In this document: positions 1 through 10,893 of the stretch, in pieces
Position numbering within the stretch: the stretch's first letter is position 1
How the letters are laid out: each line of letters starts with the position of its first letter
NCBI RefSeq assembly: GCF_000471905.2
Contig: NW_006499997.1
Coordinates: 4,299,197 to 4,363,196 of the forward strand
DNA: 64,000 nucleotides
Source: Amborella trichopoda
Lineage: Eukaryota > Streptophyta > Magnoliopsida > Amborellales > Amborellaceae
Direction of reading: 5' to 3'
Program-made: the position numbers and the translations under genes
Notes under the pieces: generated by a model
The model's database searches: none
Told to the model about the DNA's origin: nothing
Seen by the model: only the letters and a program-made list of their open reading frames with translations

Positions 1-99
1 TTCCGTAGAGTCTGAGTCATTAATAGGAAGGTCCTGCTTTGTGAGATCCTCTTGGCCCGATGAAGAAGTGATTTGGGGATCACATATGGGGAGGTTGTA

Positions 100-490
100 A
101 AATTCTTGACATTCCCGAATCTTCTTTGCCAATATATCAAGGAAAGTTGTGCATTCTAACAAGTAATGACCAGTTATCTGATGCTACGGGCACCAACGAT
201 CTTCAGTCACCTTAGCAAGGCGACGGGGTTGCCTTTCTTACTTCAGGGTGATTATTCCTTCCTGAAGCATTATAATAAAGGAAGAGTAGAGGATACCAGG
301 CATTTTGTCCTCCTCTTGTATGGTTACGGCACGGGAGGCCTCGGCGACCCCAAAGGCCTTCTTTAAGTCTTCAAGCTTTATCTGACCCCTCTGAATCAGG
401 GCCTCAATAATATCCTTCAGCGTGTAGCAATCATCTATGGGATGATTGATACTCCAATGGTAAGCACAATAATCTTCTTGAGTGTCAAGG
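100..490 (-). pseudogene. gag: gag nucleocapsid-like double zinc-knuckle region, element A
   Basis: Two successive CX2H...H...C-type motifs can be read on the minus strand. The first is YCAYHWSINHPIDDCYTLKD followed by IIEALIQRG at about 380-490. The second is WCP-stop-HQITGHYLLECTTF at about 100-205. Such motifs near the Gag C terminus of Tat elements are thought to bind RNA. The second motif contains a stop codon. Element C carries three such modules in the same order. Confidence 0.65.
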
Positions 491-670
491 CCAGATTGCT
501 TAGGGAACTTAGTTTCTGGAAGCTAGATCATATTTTGTTCCTATAATAATCGGAACAGTGCAGGGACCCATTCCTTCTCGAAGGGGTAGACTATGCTTGG
601 TGAAATAATCACCCTGATCAAGGTTGGCTAGTGAAGGTACTCGATTGTACGACTGTTGTTGCTTGCAGGC

Positions 671-2100
671 CTAGGGTGTTACCTTTTTCGTGCTTACCCC
701 TTTAGAGAGGTCTAATGTTTGGGAGGGAGCCTCCTTTGAAACAGTGACCATGATGGCTGCACTAATTACCCCTTTCTGTTGGATGCCCCATGAGTTATTC
801 CAAGAGCTACCATTGCCCTGATTGTTTGTTGATGGTTGCCATGTCCCACCATGGTGGTGTGATAAGCGTTCTATGCGGGCTGATTTAGAGATCAACTCTA
901 ACATGGAGGTCAGATTAGAAGCCGCGACATGTAGAGCGAATTCGGGTCGCATGTTTTGCATGCAAGTTTGGACTACTTCCTTCTCAGGCATAAGACTAGG
1001 ATGGCAGGAAGCCAACTTTCTCCATCTTGATATGAACTGGTCCACAAGATCTTCAGGGTCTTGGGTCAGAGTGAGAATTTCGATGGTTTGAACCTCTCTC
1101 TCGACCTCATAGAAGCATTGATAGAACAGTTTCTCCATCTCTTCCCATGTATGCACCGAGTTTAGAGGAAGTCGGGCATACTATTGGAATGTTAGGCCAC
1201 AAAGGGTCTCAACGAACTGTCGGAGAAGAAGTCTCCCGTCAGCCACTGTTTCCTGACATGCTACCTGGAAGTGGGCGATATGCTGGTTTGGGGAGGTGGT
1301 TCCACACTTATAGTTTGTGGGGAACGGGACCTGATCAATATAGGAGGGGTATGGTCTTTGATAGGGCCTCGCACCCTATATTCCCGGTATTTGTCTGTTC
1401 TTTAGACTATAGGTGACCATAGCGTCAATATCCGACTGAGAGACTAGTTCAGGGACAGAATTGTCTTGTGAGGTAGACAGAGGGGGCTGCCGTGAAGGTA
1501 CACCTTTCGAGTGATGGGAATTGATCTCATGGTTAGCCGATTAGAGTGCAGCGTCAATACGATCGATCGTTTCAATCATCGAATGAACCATATCCTCAAA
1601 CTTGTTCATGTGCTCATCCTGCGTATCATCGGGCTCCCTTACAACCATTACACTGACTGTTTCACTAGGGAGGTCAACGTTAGTGGCAACTGAGGGCTTG
1701 CGAACTTGACGGGTCGTACATGGTAGGTCGGTCAGCAGGGGGGACCAGCATGCCCTGACTAAACTCAACTCTTGTACAAGGATTGCTTTTGGACCGGTTC
1801 TCGACAGTCTTGGGACCGTGGCTGATGAGTGGCAGATACTTCTTCTACGACAGTAACCACAACACAGGGCTCATGGAGTTCTTCTTCAGGCTTCATCGTC
1901 TGAAGGGGGTAAAAGGGATTCAGGTGAAGTGGGTTGTCAAAATTGGCTGTTTTGACTACCTTTATCACCTCCCTTATCAAAATTCACAGACTGCTATCGT
2001 GTTTAGCCTTGAGGTTTTGATGGACCTCACTCTTAAATTGCGATCTAGGTCGCTGCTGGTCGACTCTTCTTTCATAGGAGAGAACTGTTTCCATTAGGTG
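671..2100 (-). pseudogene. gag: gag capsid region, element A
   Basis: This is the retrotransposon gag (capsid) domain. The core reads EVEREVQTIEILTLTQDPE, then DQFISRWRKLAS, then PEFALHVAASNLTSM in the frame 671-1156. That is the typical helical Retrotrans_gag pattern, in which Gag assembles the cytoplasmic virus-like particle. Upstream, 1765-1980 carries DNPLHLNPFYPLQTMKPEEE and 1541-1768 carries EDMVHSMIETIDRID; both have counterparts in elements B and C. At least two frameshifts and several stops separate these pieces. Confidence 0.8.
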
Positions 2101-2163
2101 CAGCATTGAATGAGGGCCAGGAACTGGAGTCTTCTTGGGCCGAGGAGGATAAAGGACTCGATC

Positions 2164-3263
2164 TTACATCATATCCATGCCCCAAACTCTCTTATGAGCT
2201 CTAGAGACACGACCAAAGTGATGGGGCTGGTTCAGGATGGTACTCTTGGGAAAAATCTTCAAGTACCAAGGTTGAAGGTGCTTGCTCAATGAAGAAGGAG
2301 TAGATAGGAGCAAGGTTGACTCATGAGGAGGACTAAGTCGAGGACGAGGGGAAGACTTAGATGACGACGTGTGTGCGCCCCTTGAAGAAGGATTACGGTG
2401 GACCTGGGGGTCCACCCAGGCTCGTGCAAGTGATCTGGCCTTAGGAGGCCGAGAACTACGAGCAGGTGTCTGTAAGAGAACAAGTGTAGGCCTGCCCCTT
2501 ACAGGGTGCGCTTGTGTGCACATAGTAGGAGGACGAGGAGATCGTCTCTTGTGTACTCAGGTTAGCATGATAACAGTGTTTCCCTGAGCAGTGAGACGCA
2601 TATGAATAGCATGTGCAGGACCTGGCCTTAGAAGGTTCAATCTTGGACACGGTGTCGAGGTAATAGAAGGGTTGCCCCTAGGTGTGGCTTGAGTGGGTGA
2701 CCCACGAGCCTTGTGGCGTGTGTGAGGGGTGGAGACTGTGGGGTTGCTGCCTCGAAGTGTTGAGCCTCTAAGGATAGAGACTAATGGTGCAGAAATGTGA
2801 GGGGTAGCCTTATGGTGCCCCATAGAAGCAACGGCATATTGCTTGCCTTTTGTAGAAAGGGGCTGGATAGCCTTCCGGCGTACCTCAGGAACACGACCTG
2901 CAAGTGACTTGCCAGTGGCTGGGTGCATGTTGTGTGCGAGAACATAAGTGCTTCCAATGCAGGGCGCCTTGATGGAATTTCCGCCAGAGAGAAAAGATGG
3001 GGAGTGAGGGACCTTTAAGTCCCTCCTCACACTAGTCCAGGTTAAGACTTGGGAGCTAGAGAAGGGGTCGTTGCCCAGGAGGATGGTCGAGAACAAAGGA
3101 AGTTGATCCCTAGGGACACTCTCGAATACGGGGATAAGAAAATCCCTGATCCAGATAAATGGGTTATAGAACCCAGCAGCCATAAGTGAAATGTGAAAAG
3201 ATAACAAAACCGGATAAGAAGAAACTATCCAAAAAAGAGCAATCTGACTAAAGGGGTAGTAAG
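2164..3263 (-). pseudogene. N-terminal extension of gag (ORF1-like), element A
   Basis: A long minus-strand frame follows the PBS. It is interrupted by TGA at 2557-2559 and ends at TAA 2164-2166. Visible blocks in order are a hydrophobic stretch with AAGFYNPFIWIRDFLIPVF, a basic block GKSLAGRVPEVRRKAIQPLS, a Ser/Pro/Thr/Arg-rich section, and KHLQPWYLKIFPKSTIL followed by GRVSRAHKR. The same blocks occur in element B and, more diverged, in element C (GKSLAGYIAGARRKAAQPLS), so the frame was under protein-level constraint. B has CGA where A has the TGA at 2557. No domain of known function is recognisable. Ogre elements are known for an extra ORF upstream of gag, which this could correspond to. 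The open frame also runs upstream into the LTR (to 3477), but that part is probably not coding, because solo LTR ends carry it too. Confidence 0.6.
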
Positions 3264-3281
3264 TCCCCAGTGGAGTTGCCA
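3264..3281 (-). other. Primer binding site, element A
   Basis: The minus strand reads TGGCAACTCCACTGGGGA three bases inside the end of LTR A. The equivalent site is TGGTGACTCCACTAGGGA in element B and TGGTAACACCACTGGGGC in element C. From memory it resembles the tRNA-Arg-type PBS of Ogre elements (TGGCGACTCC...). The tRNA identity was not checked by search. Confidence 0.75.
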
Positions 3282-4045
3282 AGGTGGTTAGGTGCCTCGA
3301 TCTTGCCCTCCATATCTGGATGATCAGGCGGCATGCATCTCGGGTTTCGAGGGAAGACTCGGGACATTTTTGAGATCGCTCTCTTAGGAACCTCGTTTGA
3401 GAACAAGGGCTAGTGTTACCAACCGGTGTGAGAGGAATTTTAAGGTGCGTTCGGGACTTACTCTGGCTGGCTCGCATGGCTGCCCTCTTAGATCACGAAG
3501 AAAGCCCCCCAGTAATAAAACTGGTACGGAATCTCTTCCCTTGGTTAGTGTTCTTCTTGTTTTCTACAATCACACACATATATGACAAAGGTTATAATAC
3601 AGGTGGGTCAAACCTTACCCTTTTCCTCTTTGATGAACGTACACAAGCATGCAGATTTAAAAAGAAGAAGAGAAGAAAGACTGAGGAGAGAAGAGTTCGA
3701 CTGAGCTAGAGGATCAAGCTGGCGAGTAATTGGCCTGACATGGTATCAAAACAGGCTCGATATTAAGATCGGCTCACGAGATCACTACTAGACGTCATTA
3801 CTAATACCGATTAACTAACCTTGATGGTTAGTATGTTGTGGCAATAAAGAGGACCAAGTAATCCTAACACAACAACATTACGGCTAGACGACAGGATTAT
3901 CATGAGAGGCTAACCTTAATCCCTCTTAGTCGAATGAAAGAGTAGCAGAGTGATGGTTATGAAGTAAACGAAGAAGGGAACAGACAGAAAGAGGGCGAAG
4001 AAAAGAAGAGACGAGGCCAGAAGATAAAAGAGAGAGAGGGATGGG

Positions 4046-4640
4046 AGATGCAATCGACACTAGGCATTGCCGACTATGCTAGAAGAAGAGGGAGAGAATG
4101 CAGTTGTCGCTAGGCTTCGCTGATTATGTCAGAAGATGAGAAAGAGAGGACACTGTCGGCACTAGGCTTCCCCGACTGTGTGTCAAATGATGAGAGAGAG
4201 GAAGCAGTTGGTGCTAATCTTCGTCGACTTTGTCAGATGAGAAGAGAGGAAGAGAACCAACCGACGCTAAGCTTTGCAGGTTGCGATGAGAGAGAAGCAA
4301 GGGAGATAGATCGAGCCGACACTAGGGTTCACCAACTGCAACAGAGGAGAGAGAGATATCCAACGGGCACTAAAATTCATCGATAGTGACAGAAGAGAGG
4401 GGAGAGAAATCCAACCAACGCTAAGATTTGTCGATTACATTAAAAGAGGAGAGATAACCCCTCTCAATGTTAGGAATGAAAAAAGAAGAGAGAAAATCCC
4501 ACTCAATGCTGGGAATAAAAGAGATGAGAGAGAAAACCTCACCTAGAACTGGGAATGGAAGAGAGGAGAGAGAACCCCACTCGACATTGGGAAAGAAAGA
4601 GAATGAGAAAGAGAAGAGAACCAACCAGTGCTAGGCTTGC
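4046..4640 (-). repeat. Tandem hairpin array of LTR A
   Basis: About 13 degenerate units of 45-53 bp. Each has a core like GTCGGCACTAGGCTTCCCCGAC (best seen at 4153-4180), in which the arms GTCGG and CCGAC can pair around a CTAGGCTT-like loop. Purine-rich spacers (AGAAGAGAGAGAGGA type) separate the units. Outer units (4458-4600) have lost one arm. The same stem family occurs in LTR B, but not in LTRs C, F, H or J. Confidence 0.8.
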
Positions 4641-4864
4641 GCCAGTTGTGATGGGAGAGGAAGATATAAAGATGAGGATAAGAGAGGGAGAGAGAGATGA
4701 GAAGAAGAGAGAGAAAGAGATAGAGATGAGAATAAGAGAGAGAAAGAGGGGAGGAGAGAGAAATAGGGGAGGAGAAAGAAGGGGGGAGAAGAGAGAAAGA
4801 GGGGAGGAGAAAGAAAGGGGGGAGAGAGAACGGGGGAGGAGAGAGAAAAAGGGGAGGAGAGAAA
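4641..4864. repeat. GA-rich (polypurine) tract of LTR A
   Basis: Nearly uninterrupted purines on the plus strand, which read as a CT-rich tract in the sense (minus) direction. The tract lies directly after the donor-like site at 4869. Confidence 0.9.
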
Positions 4865-5013
4865 GTTACCTGCTTGAAGTGTACCAGCCATTTTCGTCCC
4901 TCTCCTCTCTCTCTCTCTCTCCAAGATGTACTCACAGGATCCAGCAAGAGTGGAAATCTCTATTGAATGATCGAAGAATGAACCGAAGGTCCTTTACAAT
5001 TTAGCTTTGCATG

Positions 5014-5022
5014 TTTATATCG
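5014..5022 (-). promoter_or_regulatory. TATA box of LTR A
   Basis: The minus strand reads GATATAAACATGCAAAGC, aligned with TATATAAACATGC in LTRs B and H. About 10 bp upstream is the conserved CACCCGAGTTTGG (CACCCATGTTTGG in other copies). Confidence 0.65.
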
Positions 5023-6267
5023 AATTGGGCCCAAACTCGGGTGAACGCCCAAAAACTACCTAAAATTGAAGTTAATTACAATTTAATTGAATTTAAAGAA
5101 ATTCTAAAAATAGGTGCAAAAGGATTGTTTTGCCCTTGCCTAACAATGAATGGAACTCCATAACAGTCCCTATTCTTGCTCGAGAACTTGTGTGATCTTC
5201 CATGGCTGAACCGAGGTCATTTTGATGCTTGTTTTATTAAAAGATTATTGTTTTATTCTAGGGCTTGGCATGGTGATCATTTTGATACCAACTTCGAGCT
5301 GTCAATCATGTTTTTTAGCCATGATCATGAGACTTGAATTTTGGATGAATCTTAAAAATTCGGATCGATTGTGTGCTTGTTCCTTGAAGTTTCCTCATGA
5401 TTTCTTCACTAAATCACACTGAGCATGCTGTCACGATCACGTTACAACAAACGTAGCTTGATTTTGTGTCCGGATGAAGATTTTGTCATCTTGAGTTTTT
5501 TACCAAAATCTTGGAATCCGGTGGCCAAAATTTACAGCAGCTTTGATGCCTTCATGTGTGAAATACCAAATATAACCTCGGACTCATGCGCATAATGCAA
5601 TTAGTTTCGTGCTGATCGAGTCTGTGAGCGTTGCGATCTTGCTGCTCGAACGAGGCATGCTGCGGCTTTTGCATTTAGTTTTTCTCTTTGCTTGGGCATT
5701 GTCATGAGGCATTCCACATATCGAATTGCTCGTCTTGATGAGAAGAATATGCTCACCAAATTTGGGAGCGATCCAACTTAGAAAGAATGAGTTATAGGCC
5801 CCGAAAGTGACTGCTCGTGACTGTAAAAACAACCACTTTTAATGGTGTTTTGATAGAGTGAGGCCATATGGGAATAGTGTGCGGCTTACCACTTTACGGT
5901 ATTTTACCTATAACTTTGTCTTGGAGTGCCCGATTAAGCCGAAACTTGACTCATAGGGCTTTTCAACTGCTCTGGATCTAATGGCAGTGGTCCCAAAGCT
6001 GTTTGAGATACCAAAAGAATGCCTCTAGTTACAAGGTCCATTTTAGAGTGCAAGAGACTTAAATTGTTTCTTTGTGTTCACTGCCTTAAACATGTCTGAT
6101 CGCGAAAAAACATGGCAGGTGGTCTTTTGAAGTGCTGATGAAGATCTTGACTAGCTCTGAGGCCATTTTGAGACTGTTGGGGATTTCCACTGTTTTGTAG
6201 GCTTTATTAACCTGCTTCCTACTTATTCCTAATCTGGGATCAAGGTGCTGAAAAATACGTTCAAACA

Positions 6268-6281
6268 GCTTGCCCCACCGA
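6268..6281 (-). other. Polypurine tract of element B
   Basis: The minus strand reads CGGTGGGGCAAGC directly before the LTR A start TGTTTGAA. The same tract precedes LTRs G and F. Confidence 0.75.
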
Positions 6282-7839
6282 ATGATGTGCTTCAAGAGAA
6301 GCGAGAAGAACAATGATTCCAAAATTTTCCTTCGGCTTTTACTTTTTTTCTTCCTAGCCTTAGGATCACGTGAACGCCGAAGAGATTCACATAATGGTGT
6401 AACTAGGCTGCTCAGACGTAGGAATGCATTGTACGTGGGTCCATCGGTGGAGATTTTAGGGGGAGAAGAGACTTTTTTTTTTTTTAGGGATCTTGTCGAA
6501 GTCCTCACCCTCGTGCGGACTGTTTGTGATTCTGAATCTGAGGATTTTGTGTGGACCTCGTCAGTCCGAATCAGGCCCTTCTAGCAATTGAGTGCCATGT
6601 TGAAGGGCATTGTTCCCATTTAGTCTGGGTTTGTTTGTTTGCTTTGGTAGACACTATTTGCTGCTACACCAGGTTTGCTTTTGACATTCAGAGTACCACT
6701 TTGGGTCTCATCGACCAAATCCATTCGGGGGCAGGTTCTATTAGCCGATCCCGAATATCTAGTCGTGCTAGCTAGGCGAGCTAGCGTATCTAGCATGTTC
6801 TCCCCTTTCTTTGTTAGTTTCTTGCCTTTGTAGTGTTTGTTTCTAGAGTGTATTTGTGACCTCGTAGGAATAATGTTCTTCCTCATGAGACTTGTCTTGC
6901 CTTCTTGACGAGTCTTCTATCTTTCAAGTCCTTTTGCAAGTGGACTCAGACTGTCGAAATATTTTCCGTGAAACTCATACTTTTGGTTTCTTAATTTTAT
7001 GCCACCAGGGATTTTCTTCTTTTGAGTGTGGGCTAAAGCTTCCTGTTGAGGCGAGTGCTGCATCAACCTGTTTTATTGGTCCAAGCGTCCTTTGGGGATT
7101 TTTGCTTGAATTTGGGAAGAGTGCCGTAGAGACGATTTTCACCAACTTCTTTTTATTTTGGAGCTCATTTACCCATGAGCTTACGACCATGTCCACCCTT
7201 TTTGTCCATTTTTACTCACGATGCCCTTTTGAGTTTTCATCGCACCCAGTTTTTTTATTCATGGAACTCTTTTACTCATGGTTTCGTGACCATGCCCATC
7301 CGTCATTTTTTCTCATAGCGTTCCCTTGTGAAGGTATACACCATGCCCATTAATCTTTTTTTTTTTGTGTGAGGGCGTGTTTAAGGTTATGCCTCCGGTA
7401 CCAGAGCAAAACAGTTTAACGTCATGCGACGGAGACATGCACTATGGTTTAAGGTCATACAGCTGGATCGTGGTGGTGATGAATGACAGTCTGTGGAGGC
7501 CATGGAGTGAGTATGGTGGTGATTTGTCTCACTTGGGGAAATGGCATTAGGCTACCTACAAAAGATGGATGATGTATGGACAATGGCAACCCCCTAACAT
7601 ACAACGAATATGGATGGCAGGATGCTTCGCCATTTTGTGATCGTGGGTGAGAATCACTGGGGAATGAGGTATGATGATGAGGTGAATGGACTCACAGGGA
7701 AGGTTTTGAAGGTGGCACGTGCACACTAACAAATAGGTTAGGGAAGGCGTGAGTGAAAGTGCACGTAAAGGCATGTGCGCATATGTGGGGGTAAGTTTAT
7801 GGTCATACCTCCTGGAACTGTGCAAAGTAGTTTATCATC

Positions 7840-8350
7840 ATGCCAGTAGGACGTGCACTATGATTTAAAGTCATAGAGCTGGACCGTGGTTATGTAGTTT
7901 AAAGTCATACAACTAGGACCGTGCAGTTTAAGGTCGTGCAACTAGACCTCGACTACAATTTAAGGTCATATAGTTCGGACCATGGTGTTGAGCCTTTTAT
8001 CATCTTGCGGCTAGGGCATGCACTATGGTTTAAGGTCATACAGTTGAACCGTAGTTATGCAATTTGAAGTCATACAACTAGGACCGTGCAGTTTAAGGTC
8101 GTGCAACACGGATCGAGGCTGAGCAGTTTAGGGTCTTGCAGCATGGACCTCCACTATAATTTAGGGTCATATAGCTTGGACCATGCAGTTTTAGGGTCGT
8201 GCAACTAGACTTGGGCTGTCCAGTTTAGGGTCATGCAGCACGGACCTTCACTATAGTTTATGGTCATATAGTTTGGACCATACAATTTTAGGGTCGTGTA
8301 ACTAGACTGAGGATGTGCAGTTTAGGGTCATGCAGCATAGACAAATGGGT
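7840..8350. repeat. GGTC/GACC minisatellite in the post-pol region of B
   Basis: About 14 degenerate units of roughly 30-34 bp of the type GTTTAAGGTCATACAACTAG followed by GACC. Each unit contains GGTC and GACC separated by 10-12 bases, a short potential hairpin. The same array occurs inverted in element J at 38850-39140 and 39395-39600. Confidence 0.75.
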
Positions 8351-9119
8351 CGCCATGTAGGTGGAACTCCATGAGGGATAGGCCTGTGGATGGTAATTCG
8401 ACTCCCTAAGGATAAAAATGATTAAGGTCATACACAAGCTCAGAGCTCAGATGGAAATGATGGCTTGATGAAGGATGACCAATAGAGGCAAACTTCACTA
8501 AGGTTTAAAGGGGGTAAGCGTACTCTCTGGGGTGAAAGATGAGACTCTATGGAAAATTGGCTTATGACAGGTAACCCGATTCCTTGGGAATAAGGTGGCT
8601 TGGTGTGAAGCTGACCCATTGGGGATTGGAGAGGTAAGAATGACCCTAACTCTATTGGGGATAATGGGCTGCAGTATGGGTGTGACTCCCACTGGGGGAT
8701 GAGGGACAGCTCGTGACTCCAATGTGGAGGTAATGGTTTGGGTGTAACGACCTTGGTGCTAGACATACATGGCTTCAGCCTGGAGTTGGAGACAATGGGC
8801 TGTTTGTAATACAACTGGCGCCAGGTGTAGCGATTGTGGCGTCCTACGAATGTCCAACAGGCACTGGGTAGTTAAAAACTCAGCTGGCATGAGCTGTCAT
8901 GTTGTTGGAACACGACCGGTGCTAAGGTGGTTCGAAACTCACTCGGCACAATGATTGTTTGAAACTCACCCTCGTTGGATAATCGGTGCTAGGGTTGATC
9001 GGAATTCACCCACTGCTGGGCATGGATCAATGAGAGTTACCTCGGGCCTCAAGTCAAACCCTGACCTGGCTCATCGTCGCCTGGCTTCCCTTGGACGCGA
9101 CTTGAATTCTTAGTTTGTT

Positions 9120-9760
9120 AGGGGCATTTGAGGGCAGTGTTATCTATTAAGGCGATAAAATCTTGTTTACCCTCGTTTTTCACCAAGGGTAAAAACTTAA
9201 GCAAACGTTGTTTGTAACAGTGAAGCGAGGGTGCTTGGTTGAAGTTTCGGCGAGCGGTGAGACTTCAACAAACGTTTTCTAGGGAAGGTTCTTTCACAGA
9301 CAACAGGATTTTGACCGCTTGGCAGGGAAGACCTTCGACGAGCAGACTTTGCTAAGAATTTGGCGAGGTTACAGGGAAAGCAGTAGGGAAAGGAGAGTTC
9401 TTCGAGAAGTTTTTCGGGAAACATAAGTGGTTCCAGTTGGAATTGTTTTCTGGTAGAAGAGGCGGGAAACACAGCAGTGAGCATTTCCGCACGTCTTGGG
9501 AGTTTTTTGGGAATTTTAAAGGGGTTTCCCAGAGGTTGTGGTAACTTTCCAATATTGTTCGTGGTGTTGCAGAGGTTTTTGAGAACTTGGGGGAAGTTTG
9601 CAAAAGTTTTTCGGTGAGGTTCTGGTGACATCCAGGCCAAAAATGTAGGTGGGAAAGTTTTTCAGTGGGTTTCCGGCCATATAGGAGAAGTTCTGGTGGG
9701 AGACGAACGGTGACAGGAGGTGGGCCGTACGACTGAAGGAGGTGAACCGTCATGGGAGGT
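9120..9760 (+). other. Antisense segment of the post-pol region, element B
   Basis: Read on the plus strand (antisense to element B), this segment resembles the minus-strand reading of 37640-38060 in element J. There a clean TATA box precedes a 135-codon frame. Here the box has decayed to GATAAAATC at about 9154, and no long plus-strand frame survives. Overlapping minus frames at 9197-9753 look like shadows and are not annotated. Confidence 0.35.
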
Positions 9761-10050
9761 GTAGGGTTACGAGAGGTGAACCGTTGCCCTTGAAAATCGT
9801 GTGAACATTAAGGGGGTATGGAAACTTAGGTTTGAAAAACGAGGAGTCTTGAGAAGGGAACAGGCACGACAAGGCCAGTTCTAACAAAAGTGCAACTTGC
9901 ATTGACATAACCGACGCTGATGATTTGGAGTGCCGACACACCCAGCGCTGACCCTCAAGCAAAGTAGCCGGTGCTAGGGGTAAGTACACAACTGACGCTG
10001 GCCTTTAGAGGACCCAACCGACACTAGTTTCAATCGGCGTTCATCAACAC

Positions 10051-10404
10051 ATGTGGCTTATCATGATGCAGAGAGTGACGTTCACATGTGGCAGTAAGTC
10101 ATGTGCAGGATTTGCAGCGCTCGGTGATGAGCTATGTACGGCGATATTCATGGACCGGCAAAAAATGGTGAATGATGACAAGGCGTGGCTTATGGTACCT
10201 GTTGGAAGCCAAATCCTCCAGGACAATAGCAAGGTCCACATTGTTCTGTGGAAGGGCATCCATTGTGAACAGAATATGCTTTCGGTCATAGGCCAGTTCC
10301 TCGCCCGGGTAGCCCATCTTGTATGTTTGATATACACGTCGAATGAATCCTATGACTTATGTTTGATTTTCACATCGGATGAGGTATCTGGTTTGTATGT
10401 TTGA
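10051..10404 (+). other. Unrecognised antisense open frame, 117 codons
   Basis: A plus-strand ATG frame antisense to the host element, in the post-pol region. It is not low complexity, with a core like VPVGSQILQDNSKVHIVLWK. I recognise no family. It may be a remnant of an extra ORF of the kind reported downstream of pol in Tat elements, or chance. Confidence 0.2.
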
Positions 10405-10527
10405 CATACACATCGGATGGACTGAGGCTAACTTCTTGAAGTGGCTCTGCTTTATCTTTTGGCCTGTAACCATCCTCCCATCCTCTTACTCGTCTGATGA
10501 ACTAAAGCTAACTCTTCAAGTGGTTTT

Positions 10528-10683
10528 GCTTCTTCTTCATGAGGAGGACCTCTCTTTCATGGGTTTGCTTCTTCTTCATGAGAAGGGCTTTCCTTTTGTG
10601 GACTTGCTTCTTCTTCATGAGAGGGGCCTTCCTTTTGTGGGTTTGCTTCCTCCTCATGGGACAGGCATTTGTTTCGGCCTATA
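10528..10683. repeat. 39-bp tandem repeat
   Basis: Four copies with a period of exactly 39 bp (starts 10528, 10567, 10606, 10645). Each has the core GCTTCTTCTTCATGAGAAGG, where CTTCT and AGAAG can pair. The period is 13 codons, so reading frames stay open through the repeat. Confidence 0.9.
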
Positions 10684-10793
10684 ACCATCCTCTTATCCTT
10701 CGATGCAAAAGTGAAAGTACAAGTTTTGGTCTGTAACTGTCTTCTTATCCTCAAATGCAAGAGACTTGTAACCTCCCTAATAATGGGCTTCAT
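10557..10793 (-). CDS. Small ORF with 13-residue repeats just after pol, element B
   Basis: A 78-codon frame with ATG at 10793, in sense orientation about 100 bp past the integrase stop. Its C-terminal half is an acidic repeat of the type SHEEEANPQKEGP, encoded by the 39-bp tandem repeat. The N-terminal half is basic. I recognise no family. It could be an accessory ORF or an accident of the in-frame repeat. Confidence 0.2.
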   Translation of the reverse strand: MKPIIREVTSLLHLRIRRQLQTKTCTFTFASKDKRMVIGRNKCLSHEEEANPQKEGPSHEEEASPQKESPSHEEEANP

Positions 10794-10893
10794 TGTAAAT
10801 TGTTACTCATTTTTACTGCAATAAAAAGGAGTTAGACTTTTTTTGGACTATCTTGCTTATTTTTGCGTTGAGTCCCTTTCTTTTGAATACCTA

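Larger units (their letters stand above)
1..3284 (-). mobile_element. Family H element A: leader and gag part, cut by the window edge
   Basis: This is the 5' internal part of a Tat/Ogre-like Ty3/gypsy retrotransposon on the minus strand. It begins at the PBS (3264-3281) just inside LTR A and runs through a long gag frame to the left edge of the window. From about 310 to 3284 it is collinear with 14820-17823 (element B) at high similarity by eye. The pol genes would lie left of position 1. Reading frames are broken by several stops and frameshifts, so the copy is not functional. Confidence 0.85.
3285..6267 (-). repeat. LTR A (shared by elements A and B)
   Basis: A 2983-bp family H LTR on the minus strand. 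In sense orientation it begins TGTTTGAACGTATTTTT at 6267 and ends GGCACCTAACCA at 3285. In order it holds an AT-rich U3, a TATA box, a short leader exon, a donor-like GCAG|GTAACT (exon/intron boundary 4870/4869), a pyrimidine tract, the hairpin array and U5. The boundaries come from comparing copies: LTRs B and C stop at the same start point, and LTRs E/J, F and I stop at the same end point. A purine tract lies at its start and a PBS at its end, so it is the 3' LTR of B and the 5' LTR of A at once. The acceptor site found in other copies is mutated here. Confidence 0.85.
6282..10890 (-). mobile_element. Post-pol region of element B
   Basis: This 4.6-kb stretch lies between the integrase end and the polypurine tract. 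It is homologous, in opposite orientation, to 37980-41118 (element J), for example 7030-7340 against 40140-40400 and the GGTC/GACC minisatellites. Long post-pol regions with tandem repeats are typical of Tat/Ogre elements. Within it, 6282-7360 is unique-looking with poly-T runs, 7560-7800 and 8380-8770 hold short GGGGAT/TGAGTC-type repeats, and 8780-9050 and 9890-10030 hold scattered CCGGTGCTA hairpin cores. Antisense (plus) frames at 8769-8954 and 10051-10404 are open but unrecognised. Confidence 0.7.

Noticed and set aside
3285-3477. Protein start at 3477 (MRASQSKSRT) as the true ORF1 start
   Set aside because: This part is LTR U5. Solo or 3' LTR ends in I, J and F carry it and stop exactly at 36213, 44368 and 44924, so the open frame there is probably fortuitous.
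3741-3752. TGGTATCAAAAC on the plus strand as an initiator-Met primer site
   Set aside because: It lies inside LTR A, on the wrong strand for the gag-pol genes, and homologues in other LTRs are not adjacent to an LTR end. The real PBS is at 3264-3281.
4543-5004. Long frames in GA/CT tracts, also at 18912-19463, 32827-33391, 60984-61509 and 61027-62622
   Set aside because: They come from simple-sequence composition (Arg/Glu/Lys or Ser/Leu/Phe runs) and occur on both strands.
8440-9760. Minus-strand frames in the post-pol region of B as env-like genes
   Set aside because: No signal peptide, membrane pattern or conservation with element J on that strand.
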